Source of the DNA: Mya arenaria
Taxonomy: Eukaryota > Mollusca > Bivalvia > Myida > Myidae
Direction of reading: 5' to 3'
Assembly (NCBI RefSeq): GCF_026914265.1
Contig: NC_069124.1
Coordinates: 74,400,765-74,464,764, forward strand
Length of the DNA stretch: 64,000 bases
Below the pieces are notes generated by a model. That model made no database searches. It saw only the letters and a list, made by a program, of their open reading frames with translations, and was not told the DNA's origin. Below, in pieces: positions 24,149-36,500 of this stretch (the first letter of the stretch is position 1; each line of letters opens with the position of its first letter). The position numbers were made by a program, and so were the translations under genes.

Positions 24149-24779
24149 CTGTTTCGGCGCCAGCGTCGGCACATGATAATGATATACCTATATCCCAAAA
24201 TTATTAAAGCACTGAAGGGCCAGAATTCACCATCAAATCAGCGGTTCGGTACGATCCGCTATGGGTATTGAGTGATTTTGTACGGACTCGTGTTTATAAT
24301 TTGGACAATTAATTATAATAAGTAAAAAGTTATAACCCAACTTACACAACTTGTTTGCTTGTATAAACGGACCGAAAAAGGAACATCCAAATGCCTTCTA
24401 AATTATCAGCTATACAGTAATTTATACTGCCTCGTCGGCGGCTTCGAACACTTCAAAGAGGTGCAGATATACTTTAATACTTTGATTTAATTGGCCGGTG
24501 GAAGTGTAACCATAAAATATAAGGATGCTTTGTGAGTAATTTGACCGCGTTTTTGGTAGTTAGTTCCGCGTGATTAGTAAAAGTAAAGTCGGTCTCTTTG
24601 ATGTATGAAGTATATCACAGGCCATAGACTTTGCACTTGATTTGAAACTCAATTGTTATTTACGCTTCAACGATTGTAAAGAAAGATATAATAACTTATT
24701 GTGCGGAACACCAGAGAACCCGGAAACCCCCCACTTGTCCCGCTTGTAGACCACCAACTAAACTCACATGCGCACAGGA

Positions 24780-24845
24780 ATCGAACACAAGTCGCCTTGG
24801 TGAGAAGCGAGTGCGCTAACGACTGCGCTTACCAGACAACTCATT
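24780..24845 (-). mobile_element. tRNA-derived SINE head, duplicate
   Basis: The same minus-strand tRNA-like stretch as at 3485-3555, with A and B boxes intact, carried by the segmental duplication. Confidence 0.55.
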
Positions 24846-25561
24846 CAGTAGATTGGGGCGGAGCTAAAGCCACGCTCATTCAATGCTTCAAAACCTTGAA
24901 ATGCTACATTAATTTGCGAACAGAAGTATCATGAACATTCACAGATGGTTCCTAGCAACCAGATTTGTTCTTAAAACGTTTTACACACATGCAATTTACA
25001 TTTATAATCATTCCTGTTTACCGCAGCAATACACAATCAAGTTGCAGTTTACAGAATCGCCGTACGCCACGGATCACGTGGCTGTATCGAGTTTGACTTC
25101 GAGTTTGACCTCCCCGGATACACGGGACCCGCCGCTCCCGTCGGTTTTAGTTTGTGTTTTGTTGTAGTTAAGCAATAAACTTTTATATAACGCTTCACAA
25201 AATACATGACGATTGTTATTTTTTCCCGATGTTCGAAACTTAACAATTGACCATATAAATGGTTGTATAATGTCCCGAGGGAAGCAGTTTGATATAGTAT
25301 TTTGTATCCTCTTAACACATTCCGCGGTAGTTAGATACCATGCAGCTTTTGAGCGCCGCACCGATGTCTTCAGCCATTCACGCGGCTTCACAAACGAAAC
25401 GAGAAACCCTTATCAGAATAACACAAGGTCATGTGTTCCCTCACGATAAAGACCAGTCAATGGAGGCATAAGTCAATGGATGCATTATGCGACATACTTG
25501 GAAGTGCAGCGTGAAGTTTCAGTAATGTTTTTACCTTATCACCTGCACACAAACTTTGCCT

Positions 25562-25568
25562 GTATAAA
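25562..25568 (+). promoter_or_regulatory. TATA box of the complete GM2-activator-like gene
   Basis: TATAAAA lies 49 nt before the start codon at 25617, leaving room for a short 5' UTR starting near 25590. Between 25143 and 25560 I see no other feature. Confidence 0.55.
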
Positions 25569-25616
25569 ACCTGTGTGCAGTTGAGACAACTCAGTGACTT
25601 CACTTAAACAAGAAAC

Positions 25617-28600
25617 ATGCAGGCCTACTGGATTTGTATTGTGTTCACTTTTATGCGCTTGAATTTCACATATGGTCAACACAACTGGACTATATGCAGT
25701 GAGTAATCGTTCTGGTATAAAAGTCTAGAGTAGTGACTTTGTGTGTGCATGCTCACTGAATACTGATATACTAATGTTGAGTAGAGCCTTTTCGTACAGA
25801 TGTTTGCTGTAGTCTGATATACAAGTATTAAGAACTGACTTTTTGTATGGATGCTGGCTGTAGTTTGATATACTAATGTTGAGATGAGCCTTTTCGTACA
25901 GATGCTCGCTGTAGTCTGATATACAAGTATTGAGAACTGCCTTTCTGTATGGATGCTCGCTGTAGGCTGATCTACTAGTCGCGAACAGTGACTTTCTGTA
26001 TGAATGCTCGCTGTAGTCTGATATACAAGTATTGAGAACTGCCTTTCTGTATGGATGCTCGCTGTAGGCTGATCTACTAGTCGCGAAGAGTGACTTTCTG
26101 TATGGATGCTCGCTGTAGTCTGATATACAAGTATTGAGAACTGCCTCTCTGTATGGATGGCCGATGTAGTCTGATATACTAGTATTGAGCTCGCTGTAGT
26201 CTGTTATACTAGTCGCGAAGAGGGACTTCCTGTATGGATGCTCGCTGTAGTCTGATATACTAGTCGCGAAGAGTGACCCTTGTATGGATGCTCGCTGTAG
26301 TCTGATATGCCAGTCGCGATGAGTGACTTTCTGTATGGATGCTCGCTAAAGTCTGATATACTTGTCTTCATAAGTGCCTATCTGTATGGATACTCGCTGT
26401 AGCCTGATATACTTGTCTTCAAGAGTGACTTTCTGTATGGATACTCGCTGTAGCCTGATATACTTGTCTTCATGAGTGCCTATCTGTATGGATACTCGCT
26501 GTAGCCCGATATACTTGTCGCGAAGAGAGACTTTCTGTATGGATGCTCGCTGAAGTCTGATATACTAGTCGCGAAGAATGACTTTCTGAATGGATGCTCG
26601 CTGTAGCCTGATAGACTTTTCTTCTTGAGTATCTATCTGTAACGATACTCGCTGTAGCCTGATATACTACTAGTCGCGAAGAATGACTTCCTGTATGGAT
26701 GCTCGCTGTAGCCTGATTTACTAGTCGCGAAGAGTGACTTCCTGTATGGATGCTCGCTGTGGTCTGATATACTAGTCGCGAAGAATGACTTCCTGTATGG
26801 ATGCTCGCTGTAGCCTGATTTACTAGTCGCGAAGAGTGACTTCCTGTATGGATGCTCGCTGTGGTCTGATATACTAGTCGCGAAGAGTGCCTCTCTGTAT
26901 GGATGCTCGCTGTAGTCTGATATACTAGTCGCGAAGAGAGACTTTCTGTATGGATGCTCGCTGTGGTCTGATATACTAGTCGCGAAGAGAGACTTTCTGT
27001 ATGGATGCTCGCTGTGGTCTGATATACTAGTCGCGAAGAGTGACTTCCTGTATGGATGCTCGCTGTGGTCTGATATACTAGTCGCGAAGAATGACTTCCT
27101 GTATGGATGCTCGCTGTAGCCTGATTTACTAGTCGCGAAGAGTGACTTTCTGTATGGATGCTCGCTGTGGTCTGATATACTAGTCGCGAAGAGAGACTTT
27201 CTGTATGGATGCTCGCTGTGGTCTGATATACTAGTCGCGAAGAGTGACTTCCTGTATGGATGCTCGCTGTAGTCTGATATACTAGTCGCGAAGAGTGACT
27301 TTCTGTATGGATGCTCGCTGTAGTCTGATACACTAGTCGCGAATAGTGTCTTTCAATATGGATTCTTGCTGTAGTTTGATATACCAGTCGCGAAGAGGGA
27401 CTCTCTGTATGTATGCTTGCTGTAGTCTGATATCATAGTCGCGAAAAGTGACTCCGTTTGGATGCTCGTTGTAGTCTGATATACTAGTCACGAAGAGTGA
27501 CTTGCTGTATGGATGCTCGCTGTAGTCTGATATACTTGTCTTCATGAGTGCCTTTTGTTTAAATGCTCCGATCGAAAAACCGCGAGGACTTCTTTGCGGT
27601 CTGGACGATCGTTGTAGTCCGATAGTCATGAGAAGTTCTGTTTTGTGTAGATGCTTGCTGTAGTCTGATAAGACTAGTCACAAGGACTTCCTTGCTGAAT
27701 GGATGTCCGCTGTAGTTCGATAGACTAGTCTTCAGGAATGCCTTTCCTTATAAATGATCGCTGTAGTTCGATAGACTAGTCTCATGAGTCTCAATAATTT
27801 CCTTTCTGAATGAACAGTATTATTTTCTGCCTTTATTTTGCATTGGTTTGGAATAAGAGCTAAAATGTTGAACAAATGTAGAACAAATGTAGAACAAATG
27901 CCTTCTTAAACGGTCTGTCTTCATGGCAATATACTAATAAAAAGTGTTGCAACTTATCTATAAGTTATATATATGTTCTACTGCAATTTACAAAATCGAA
28001 ATATGTATTTGAATGAGCTATGCTGATTTCTAATGTCTATTTTTACTTTAGATCCAGATGTAAACAATGATATCGTAGTCGTGCACGAGCTAGGCATATT
28101 CCCGATCACAATCCGACTTCCGGGACAGTATAACGTCACGGTTAATGCCACTATCGGCAAACGAATCGACCACCTGATGATAGATGTACAAGTAGGGCTT
28201 GAAAACCATACCACGGGAGAGATAGATCTCGTGTATCCGCTGGATGACCAGTATCTGTAAGTCTTAGGTGTTTCTGGTGATATTGAACTTGGAGGGACTG
28301 ACGACTGAGCGTTTTCATTTTTTTCAATAATTATGTTCTATATGTACTTTGAAATATTTTGTGCTTTTAGAATGGACCAGTTATGCACCAGTCAATTGTA
28401 ACCACGGCTTTGACTTTTGGTCCTGCCAAGCCCGTGTAAAACCCCCGACCTGCGGGGACGAACTGATGGTAAAATCCCAGCCAAATGCCCCCGTTCTCAA
28501 GGGACCCTAAGTAAGGCACATTCCCCGGTATATTTGACCCGAATACAAAACCACCGCATTCACCCGGCACTGCGCGGCCTCCGGGAAGTTAAAAACACGG

Positions 28601-30640
28601 CCCATATCCCCGGTATACCCACGGCCATTGGGGGCCGTGGTTACAATTGACTGGTGCATTACTGTTTTATCTATTTTGTTTAAAGGCAGCCGTTTTATCC
28701 AGTATCCGTTGCATGTTCAATAAAGTTGTTAAGATTTGCTTGTCGAACCATACTTATGGAGAAGCCTATGCCTTATCAGTTGTTATTTACACGTCGTTTT
28801 TATTTCGGCATGATTATCCACCTATGAATATCCGTAATCAAATCTCCGCTTCAGGCGAATATATGACGGATGTCTTCTGATTAATAAGCTGCTGTTCGGT
28901 GCGGTGGATGAAGTGAAGTCAGACATCGACGTCCAGATAGACCGTCTGTTCATGGAGGCGAACTCATACCACGCCGGATGTCCGCTGCTCCCCGGTCGCA
29001 TCACTTTCAGGGACATAACCATCAGCCTCCCCGCGGACCTCGTTGAGTTCAACTCATTACCTAGTGTAAGACCACAAATAATAAATTTGTTCGGCGTTTC
29101 CTTTTGCTCCCTACATTTTCAATACAGATAGAGTTTTTGCACGAAGACGCAAGAAAACGACACCAAGTCTAATTACAGTCTATGTGTTTTTTACTATATG
29201 GAAACTTAAGGGGCAAACCAAAATGAAATAGTGATCTTTTTGGCCTTCGGCATGGCTAATATTGGCTATGGTGATGTAGATAAAAGTAAATCGGACTCAT
29301 AAGACTGAGAATTATAATAAAATACAAAAAAATGTAAGGTAAAAATGATTTTTATTCAGTGGTTTGACAAATAGATGAGCGATAAATTGGTAAATTGTTT
29401 TTGTTGTCTGTATTTGACCCCAACATGACTTTCAAAAGAGTTTTAGGCCAAACGATAAGTCATATTCCGTTTCAAGCAATCAGTCAATTTACCAAACTCC
29501 GCGCAGTGTTACTTCCCTTGCAGTACAGTAATCACTGCCACCACAAGATTTTCATCCAAAATTGGATGAAAACTTTTAATGGCATTTTTTTTAATCATAT
29601 ATATTTATTCTTATATCCTTTCTTAAATAATTACTTTACGCCAGTTGATAGGCATAATATGTTTTATAAAAAAATAACAATTAAAAAAAACATTCGGAAA
29701 TGTTCGGTCTTTTTTCAAATTGAAAGTAGGATTTACAAATTACAATATCAACATGGATGTGTTGTTAGCTATTCAGACATGTATCGAACGTTTTGCATTT
29801 TTTCCTTTTATGGAATAAAATCGTTTATTTTCTAAACAAATGAAACATGTTGCTGGAATTTCTTTTAAAGGTGTTCCGTCCATTTTGTAAATTGCAATCA
29901 CGTGCCGTTTCTATCATCACGTGATATTTGTGAAGGCAGTGATTACTGTACTGCAAGGGAAGTAACACTGCGCGGAGTTTGTCAATTTACTGCACCTTGC
30001 AACATCAATGCTAAAGATTGTCCAATCAGCTGTCTCACAACTCTGTCAGTGATGAAGGGCCATTCTTATTGATTCACATCATCGATACAAGTAGTTTTCT
30101 TGACATTCCAGCATGTGTTCTGTTTATTTGGAGAGTTTATACTTTTTCAAATGCATTATTTTACCGTAATGAAAATCGAATTTTTCTTTAGATAATAACC
30201 AACGGACAGACGGGTCTCAACATTTGTGAGTCGGCCGGGAAACGCCAAACTTTTTTTTTGTTTTGACATAATTTCATGACCTACTTCTGTATGTTATTTA
30301 AAGACAATGGTTGAATGGAGGCACGCTTGAGTCTGTTTCCTTGAAGAAGCTTTCAATCCACCAGGATCTTGTAGCTTCACATATTACATGATATGTTCAA
30401 AGTTTTAAAAATTCAAAATGATATATACAATATCCAGGTCTTTTCTTTTCTTAGTAACCATTAAAGGTAACTCCACTGTCGTTACAAACTACTTCGTTTT
30501 GTCAATGCTCTCAGATTCAAAGAAATTATCTGTGTTTTCAGGCGCGGTACGTAGTGAACTTCCTGTACCGGTCCGACGCTGGGGCGCTGTTGGGCTGTGT
30601 GGACGCCCATCTCAACTACGGCGGACACGTCATCGACTAG
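25617..30640 (+). CDS. GM2 ganglioside activator-like protein (ML-type lipid carrier), complete four-exon gene
   Basis: Exons 25617-25698, 28052-28256, 28855-29065 and 30542-30640 join in phase (1, 2, 0) to a 198-aa protein; human GM2A has 193 aa and also four exons. Residues 1-20 are a signal peptide (MQAYWICIVFTFMRLNFTYG). Then NWTIC, a beta-strand region with IRLPGQYNVTV (compare the PG in GM2A), YDGC at 99-102, AGCPLLPG at 136-143 (GM2A: CPFKEGTY) and LLGCVDAHL at 182-190 (GM2A: LGCIKIAASL). Cysteines 27, 102, 138 and 185 suggest two disulfides, against four in GM2A; C27-C185 matches the N-to-C bond. Glycosylation sites include NVT, NAT and NHT. The expected role is binding and presenting lipids in lysosomes or outside the cell. 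The introns carry repeats described separately. The two decayed relatives lie upstream on the same strand. Confidence 0.85.
25733..27800. repeat. 51-bp minisatellite in intron 1
   Basis: Roughly 35-40 tandem units of about 51 bp (core TCGCGAAGAGTGACTTTCTG, then TATGGATGCTCGCTGTAGTC) fill most of intron 1 of the GM2-activator-like gene. Units in the middle (26500-27330) are the most alike and the edges are degenerate. As 51 is a multiple of 3, a 287-codon minus-strand ORF of a 17-aa repeat stays open; I treat it as an artefact. Confidence 0.95.
28384..28658. mobile_element. PIF/Harbinger-type MITE, copy 1 (intron 2)
   Basis: 275 bp with inverted ends TGCACCAGTCAATTGTAACC and a 3-bp TTA duplication on each side. 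The copy at 48085 has TAA instead. A TWA target is the mark of PIF/Harbinger elements. No transposase. Confidence 0.75.
29493..29981. mobile_element. Mutator-type MITE (intron 3)
   Basis: 489 bp with 47-bp near-perfect inverted ends beginning CAAACTCCGCGCAGTGTTAC, flanked by the 9-bp duplication TCAATTTAC (29484-29492 and 29982-29990). A 9-bp duplication with long inverted ends fits Mutator-like elements. The 146-codon plus-strand ORF overlapping it (29395-29835) is not a gene. Confidence 0.75.
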
Positions 30641-33539
30641 ACACGCACATGAACTCACAACCACATCTGCTATTTCAATGGTTTCAAGGGCAACCTCGCT
30701 ATTGCAATCGCCCAATGTCCTTTGTGCATATTCTTCTCCCGAACCACTTACTCAAGTTCATATAAATAATCCTCTGTATGATGTCTTTCAAAGCTTTTAA
30801 ACATTGTAATCACACAGAACTATGGTTAACATTACATGCATTTAATGAAAATGTCAAAAACGTTAGAATATTCAACAGTCGCAATACCCAGTGAGTATGG
30901 CACCAATTAACATAAATTGATTTGAACAAGCCGAATGCCTTACTTAATCTGGCTGTTACTAAATAAAAAAAATGTTTATCATGAGTATTAATAATTATAT
31001 TTTAGGGGCTTGTTTCGGGAAACTGGGACTTGGTTTATTTAAGTACACATATCTGAAAAACAGCATCATAAACTATGTGGCATTCTACACTTTGCTAAAG
31101 TATGCACTTAGGATACTATTACCCAATTTTTCAAAACTGAATGCCGATCGCTGATATATATTTTCGCTAGCTAGTATAAATTCGATTAAGTTTTACCGCC
31201 GTCTACAACTGCGTGACAGACAGTTATAAGTAGTTGGGCTGCAGCGACTTACGTGGTAACCAGCGGCTATGGTGAACACTCGGGTGAGCGAATGACGCCT
31301 TCCTTCGTTTTGACTAAAATGTCCATCTGTGATGTACAAAACAGGATATCATCCAAATTCTGGTTCTATTAGCATTACTCACTTATTTAATTAACATTGT
31401 ACAATTTACCAGCAGCGGAATTGGTGGGAATTTTAGTAATTTTAATATAATTTTCTTGCAATGAGAAATAATATGTGTAAATGTTTCTTGTTTGGTTATT
31501 AATAATCTGGGACAATAAGTACAACCAGATATGGAATATGCTTTACATATCCTTTCACGAAGTAAAAGCAACAGCCGAGAATCTTTCCTGAGAGCTAAAG
31601 TTTATTTCATCTATAACTAAAAAAGTGCATAATAAAATAGTCCGCTCCAGGCGGAAGATATCAGGTTTCCAACAAATGTAAGTACATAACTGATCTTAAT
31701 TTTTGATAACTTGATAAACGTATATACTTTAAACAATATGAACACACATTCTTCAAAAACAATAAAAACACACTGCTTTGTCTTAAAGGATTGAAATAAT
31801 AAAAGGTATCCTATTTTCCGCCAATAATTTTAGCACATGTAATTATGAAGTTGTACAGTAAATGTATACAGTTTACCTAATGATTTTATAGAAACCTTAT
31901 TAACTATAAAAAAGATTGAAGTTATAGAATATTTCCAAACATGTTTCCTTTGTTGTGTATTGAACAATTGCAGCTTGCAAATCAAGATATCTGGATGCAA
32001 TTGTGCAGTATCTGAAGTATGTTAAACAAGTGGTTTACAAAACTCGGACATACCTTTGACAATGAACAATACAAACATAAACAATACTTTGATAATAGAA
32101 ATTACAGATATGAAAATAAAAATCATTCAGTTTGGCTGAGAACGATACTGAAATATTATTTTTTGTTCACAAGAACGCTATAAATGTAATGCTTGTAACA
32201 ATAACAATGTCACCAGACACATTATGTAAATAACATGAAACACAGGCATACAGCGTTCTTAATTCTGTTCTTTGTCATTACAAAAAATACAACGCATGCG
32301 GCATGAGTTTCAAATAATGCTGTTTTTGTCGTAAAATGAGTGTACGCAACAAAGCAAAATAAATATTACCGCCTTGAACCACACAATGGTTATGTAAGCA
32401 TTGAATTATCAATCTTTGTTTACACATGAGTATTGACATTTTTTCTGTATCTTGGTCCGTGTTTCAATTGTTTCAAGCATTCTTCAGAACTCAAACGTGT
32501 TCCTGAGCCCTCAATTGGTTCAAGTCACTCTCAACTCAAACGTTTTCTACCTCCGTTTCCTATGCCACAACCGATATAAACATCCAATGACAGACAATGC
32601 GAGTAATCTATGAACAAATTAAGTTTTCGCTTTTTATGGTATATCGATGCATGGTTTACTTGAATAATTGTAGCAATATAGCGTTTAGAATTACGAACAC
32701 AAAATATTGAATAAAGACTGGTTTGTTAGCACTGTCAAAACATCCATGTTAACATTCATCTCGTTCTTCAAACAACATGTCATTTTGTAGAGAAACAAAG
32801 CCATAAATCTTAAACAATATTTACAAATTTGGCAGAAACACTTAATTATAATCATGATTGATTCGAAACACTATTTCGATTTTAGAAAAAAATTCTTGTC
32901 AAATAAAAATCATGTAAATAACTATTTTACATTATACCAGTCTATGCCACATTGCCGAATAACCCTTGGGCAAACCAGGTTAAACATGCATAAAGATAAC
33001 ATTAACACGTCCATCGAATACAAATGAATTCTTGAGATAATAAAAGTTATAGGCGTGACATGTAGCATTTTTATGTGTCATGTTTTAAATTTGAACCAGC
33101 AAGATTTCTTTCTTGAGAAACACATACGAACTAAATATATAGATGAAAGAAAGTATATATTAAACTACAGGTGCACGTGCAATATGTATCTATGCAACCG
33201 TATAATTACAAAAAAAACACAAGACATTAATTACAGATATGATTTGACAAAAAATAAACAAACAATATTATATAGACATACGACCGCTGTCATAGTGTTT
33301 CAGCTTGTGTTTGATTGTTGAAGTATGGACTTGTATTATTTGTTCCAGATATAGCCATCACATTAAACCATGACAAAATACCTGTATACATCCGCAAGTG
33401 CATCACCCGTAAAAACACTACCCAATCCCACTCGGGGGAAGTTTCGTGTGCAAGCCGAGCTACACGGGTTCCCCGCTGATAGATATCACAGCACCGTATC
33501 CGTATGCTGTAGATTTAAAAAAGCTATAGTTCGTGTAGT
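30641..33539. other. 3' flank of two converging genes
   Basis: AATAAA at 30962-30967 is a reasonable poly(A) signal for the GM2-activator-like gene. From there to 33539 I see no coding exon, SINE or tandem repeat. The last 200-300 bp should hold the 3' UTR of the minus-strand gene, which ends at 33540. Confidence 0.5.
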
Positions 33540-36500
33540 CTAACCCGTGTCACGTGGTACACAAGCAGTCTTTACGTAATCATAACATTGATTGGGTTCG
33601 CACTCAATTTCAAACACAAGTGGTCCGGTGCTAACACAGAACACAACCAGTGTACAAGGTCCATCTGGATGGGGGTAGATTGTGTTCAGTCTTTTCCCGA
33701 TACAATAATCCGCTGAAATATACGCGAGACAGGATGTTTTTAGACTGATTTCATGATTCGTCAAAGGTAAGATATACACAAACAGAAAATACAGATGTAG
33801 TTTAATCATGTTGTTGTTGTTTTTTCGAACGTTTAAGTGTTAACGTCTTAACATAAACTGGTACGCATATCTTGAAAAACGAAACAGCTGGGTTTATAAA
33901 CTACCAAGTTAAAACAAGATAAGTTTCAACTCTTACAACAAAATTACAGGTGTGATCAAAATGCTTACCGGGGACGACCTTTATTGTGACGTCACTAGTG
34001 GTAGTCTGGATAACTTTTGGATCATCCCACAATTGCACGACCTCGCAGCGAAACGTAGCACCATGCTCGAAAAGTGTAACATTAAATGTCAGGGTACTGT
34101 TTATAACTGTAGTGCAATTGTTATAACTAAGTTTGTTGACAGGAGCAACACTAAAATCCATAAACTTTGTCGTGGATTCTGGTTTAAATTTCCACACAAT
34201 GGCGCCATTGGTTCCCCAGACGTCGGCCAAACAACTAAGTTTCACCTCCTTGTCCTCCACAATAGAGTGGGGAACCTTAATATAGGGCTCGGGCATGAAA
34301 ACTGAAAATAATGGAACGGATCATTCTTATATTTTATGGTCGACAGGGTCACCAATAGGTTAAAAACCCATAACAGTTCCGTTGTTCAAAATCAAAGTTA
34401 CATGACGAAAACTAAAAACTAAAACGAAAATGATATAGTAAGGTTAATTTGCAATGGATGGTTAACGAGTAATCAAAAAGTTTAAACCAAACAAGTCTCT
34501 AAAACTGTAGCATTCCATATCACTTACTTTGTACCAGTGCAGTTGCTTTGGCCACATGCTCTTTGTTTGCAATGGTGCACGTGTAGTTTGTGATATCTAT
34601 ACAGCGGAAGGGGTCGAGGTAAAGTGTGAGGGAGACGCGATTGTCGTTGACAGACACGAGGTGGGTCATGTTCGGAAGGAACTTGATCACCTCCACAGCG
34701 CCCTCCTCCCCCAAGACGGCTAGGGCGATCGCCTCGTACCCGTCCTTGAACTGCTTGTGGATGGCCAGGGACTCGAATGCGCCGCTGTGGCTCCCCTCGC
34801 AGAACAGCGTCAGAGAGGTGACGTCAGTTGGGTTGTAGAGGATATTGCTCATTGACACAGCTGGAAGAGATAAAAGATAGATTGGTACCCGTTACAGCAT
34901 GCATGTATAATTTGAAAGAATTATTAATGTGTTTCTTTTGTTGACTGTATGCTCATCATTGTTTCATTCCTGCCAGGTTGTACCAGTAAACAATTTTACA
35001 ATTATAAAACAATAAATACTACAGACACAAGCCCGGTAAACTAAAGTTTAACCTCTATCCTTTACATTGGTAACACGGGAGATCCATAACGTCATATGAT
35101 AACACACACATTATTCGAGCATGGACATGTCGTTATCAGTAAATAATGGCGTCACTGTCCTTGATTGTCACTGTCACATTTTGTTATTTTGAAACAGTTA
35201 ATGAATACAAAAAAATAGATATTATGATTACGCATTACTGTCATCGTTTTATTGATAGCTGTTTAAAGACAATTACTTTATTACTACTGTGGCCATGCAA
35301 TCATTTGTGAAATGCAATGCTAAATATAAGGACCATTTGCAATAGATGTGACAGTTCTTACTCAAGTTGTGAGACGTGGTCATAGTGGGAGGACTTTGTG
35401 TTGCATTTGTAGACTCATTTCCTGTTTGTTCGTTATTTGAGATACTAGTAGATTGGACCGTCGTCGTCGGCGTTCTTGGATCTGTAGGCTCGACAGGAGA
35501 TGGTGCAGTAGTAGGTATCGCTGTAGTAGTTTCCACAGTAGGCGAACGTGTTGTTGGTTTTTGTGTTGTTGGCCTTTGTGTAATCGGTTTTTGTGAAGTC
35601 GGGTTTTGTGTCGTAGGTTTTTGTGTAGTCGGATTTTGTATCGTAGGTTTTTGTGTAGAGGGATTTTGCATCGTAGGTTTTTGTGTAGTCGCCCTTTGTG
35701 TAGTCGTGTTTTGTGTAGTTGGCTGTTTTGTCATCGGCTTGTGTGTAGTATATTTTTCTGTGATGGGCTGTTGTGTTGTTGGTGGTTGTGTTGATGGCTT
35801 CAGCGTAGGAGCCTCCTGTGTTGTCTGGGAGCCAAACGTGATAGACAATGTGGTCGGCACAGGAGACTTCCGGGTGGACAGAGGAGTACGGCCTGCAATC
35901 AGTGAAGTTAAACACGCGTACTTAGCAATCAATCAGTAAAAAGCTATTTGTGCACACAACCATTTGTTCTGAACTGATCTAATCTCAAATTTAAACAGAT
36001 ACGAGTTAATAACGTAATCTTATAATTATGAAATATGTCTGATAAATATCAAACCACCATTATTTTTTTTGCAAATTGATTTAAATGAAAATACTGTTCC
36101 TTTTAAAACCTTGTTTACCTTCTCCGTCCCGCGAACCCACCACTGTTGTCACCGCCTCGGTGTCGGAATCTGTAAAAGTACAACACAATGGGGTTTCGAT
36201 GACATGCAATTGTTTAAAGTAAAACACAACATGTTCATTAATTGTTGCGTATTAATAAACTGACAAATGGAATGAATAAATGTCAAGTAAATCTGATAGA
36301 TTGCTGAGTTTTAAAGTTTTCCAACGGGTCTTGTTTTGTAAAAACAACAACACATATTGAAAGGGTCGTATGCTTTAAAAGCCTGGCGTCGAAGCAATAA
36401 ACTAGCTTGTTATGTTGAGCGAACCTTGAACGTATCATTGCAGTTTGCAATAAAACATAATGACAGATAGTTACATAAGGAGAACACAATGTAACAATTA

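Larger units (their letters stand above)
13071..25143 (+). repeat. Segmental duplication, copy B (expanded)
   Basis: Homologous to 1-3857 and in the same orientation, but stretched from 3.9 to 12 kb by later insertions at 14306-15536, 16675-21065 and 21271-24148. A deletion of about 370 bp removed the counterpart of 2740-3112, which includes exon 3. The TTAA MITE and the tRNA-SINE are shared by both copies and so are older than the duplication. Confidence 0.88.
21088..25143 (+). pseudogene. GM2-activator-like gene copy 2, wrecked
   Basis: Copy B of the gene at 2294-3860. Exon 2 starts at 21088, has a 1-nt deletion near 21155 that shifts the frame, is split at 21270 by a 2.9-kb element and resumes at 24155-24175. 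Its donor GT has become AT. Exon 3 is deleted. Exon 4 is at 25024-25143; its acceptor CAG has become CCG and a 1-nt deletion sits in the GTGGCTGTATCGAG stretch. This copy still carries the TGT codon for the conserved C-terminal cysteine that copy A has lost. A poly(A)-like AATAAA follows at about 25172. No exon 1 found. Clearly non-functional. Confidence 0.85.

Noticed and set aside
26470-27333. 287-codon minus-strand ORF of a 17-residue repeat
   Set aside because: It is the 51-bp intronic minisatellite read in frame; 51 is a multiple of 3, so the frame stays open without selection. No flanking domain or splice support.
29395-29835. 146-codon plus-strand ORF
   Set aside because: It lies across the left part of the Mutator-type MITE and has low-complexity, Phe/Lys-rich content.
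35376-35939. 187-codon plus-strand Val/Gly/Cys ORF, which could look like a membrane or silk-like protein
   Set aside because: It is the exact antisense of the Thr/Pro stalk exon of the minus-strand gene, which has splice and domain support.
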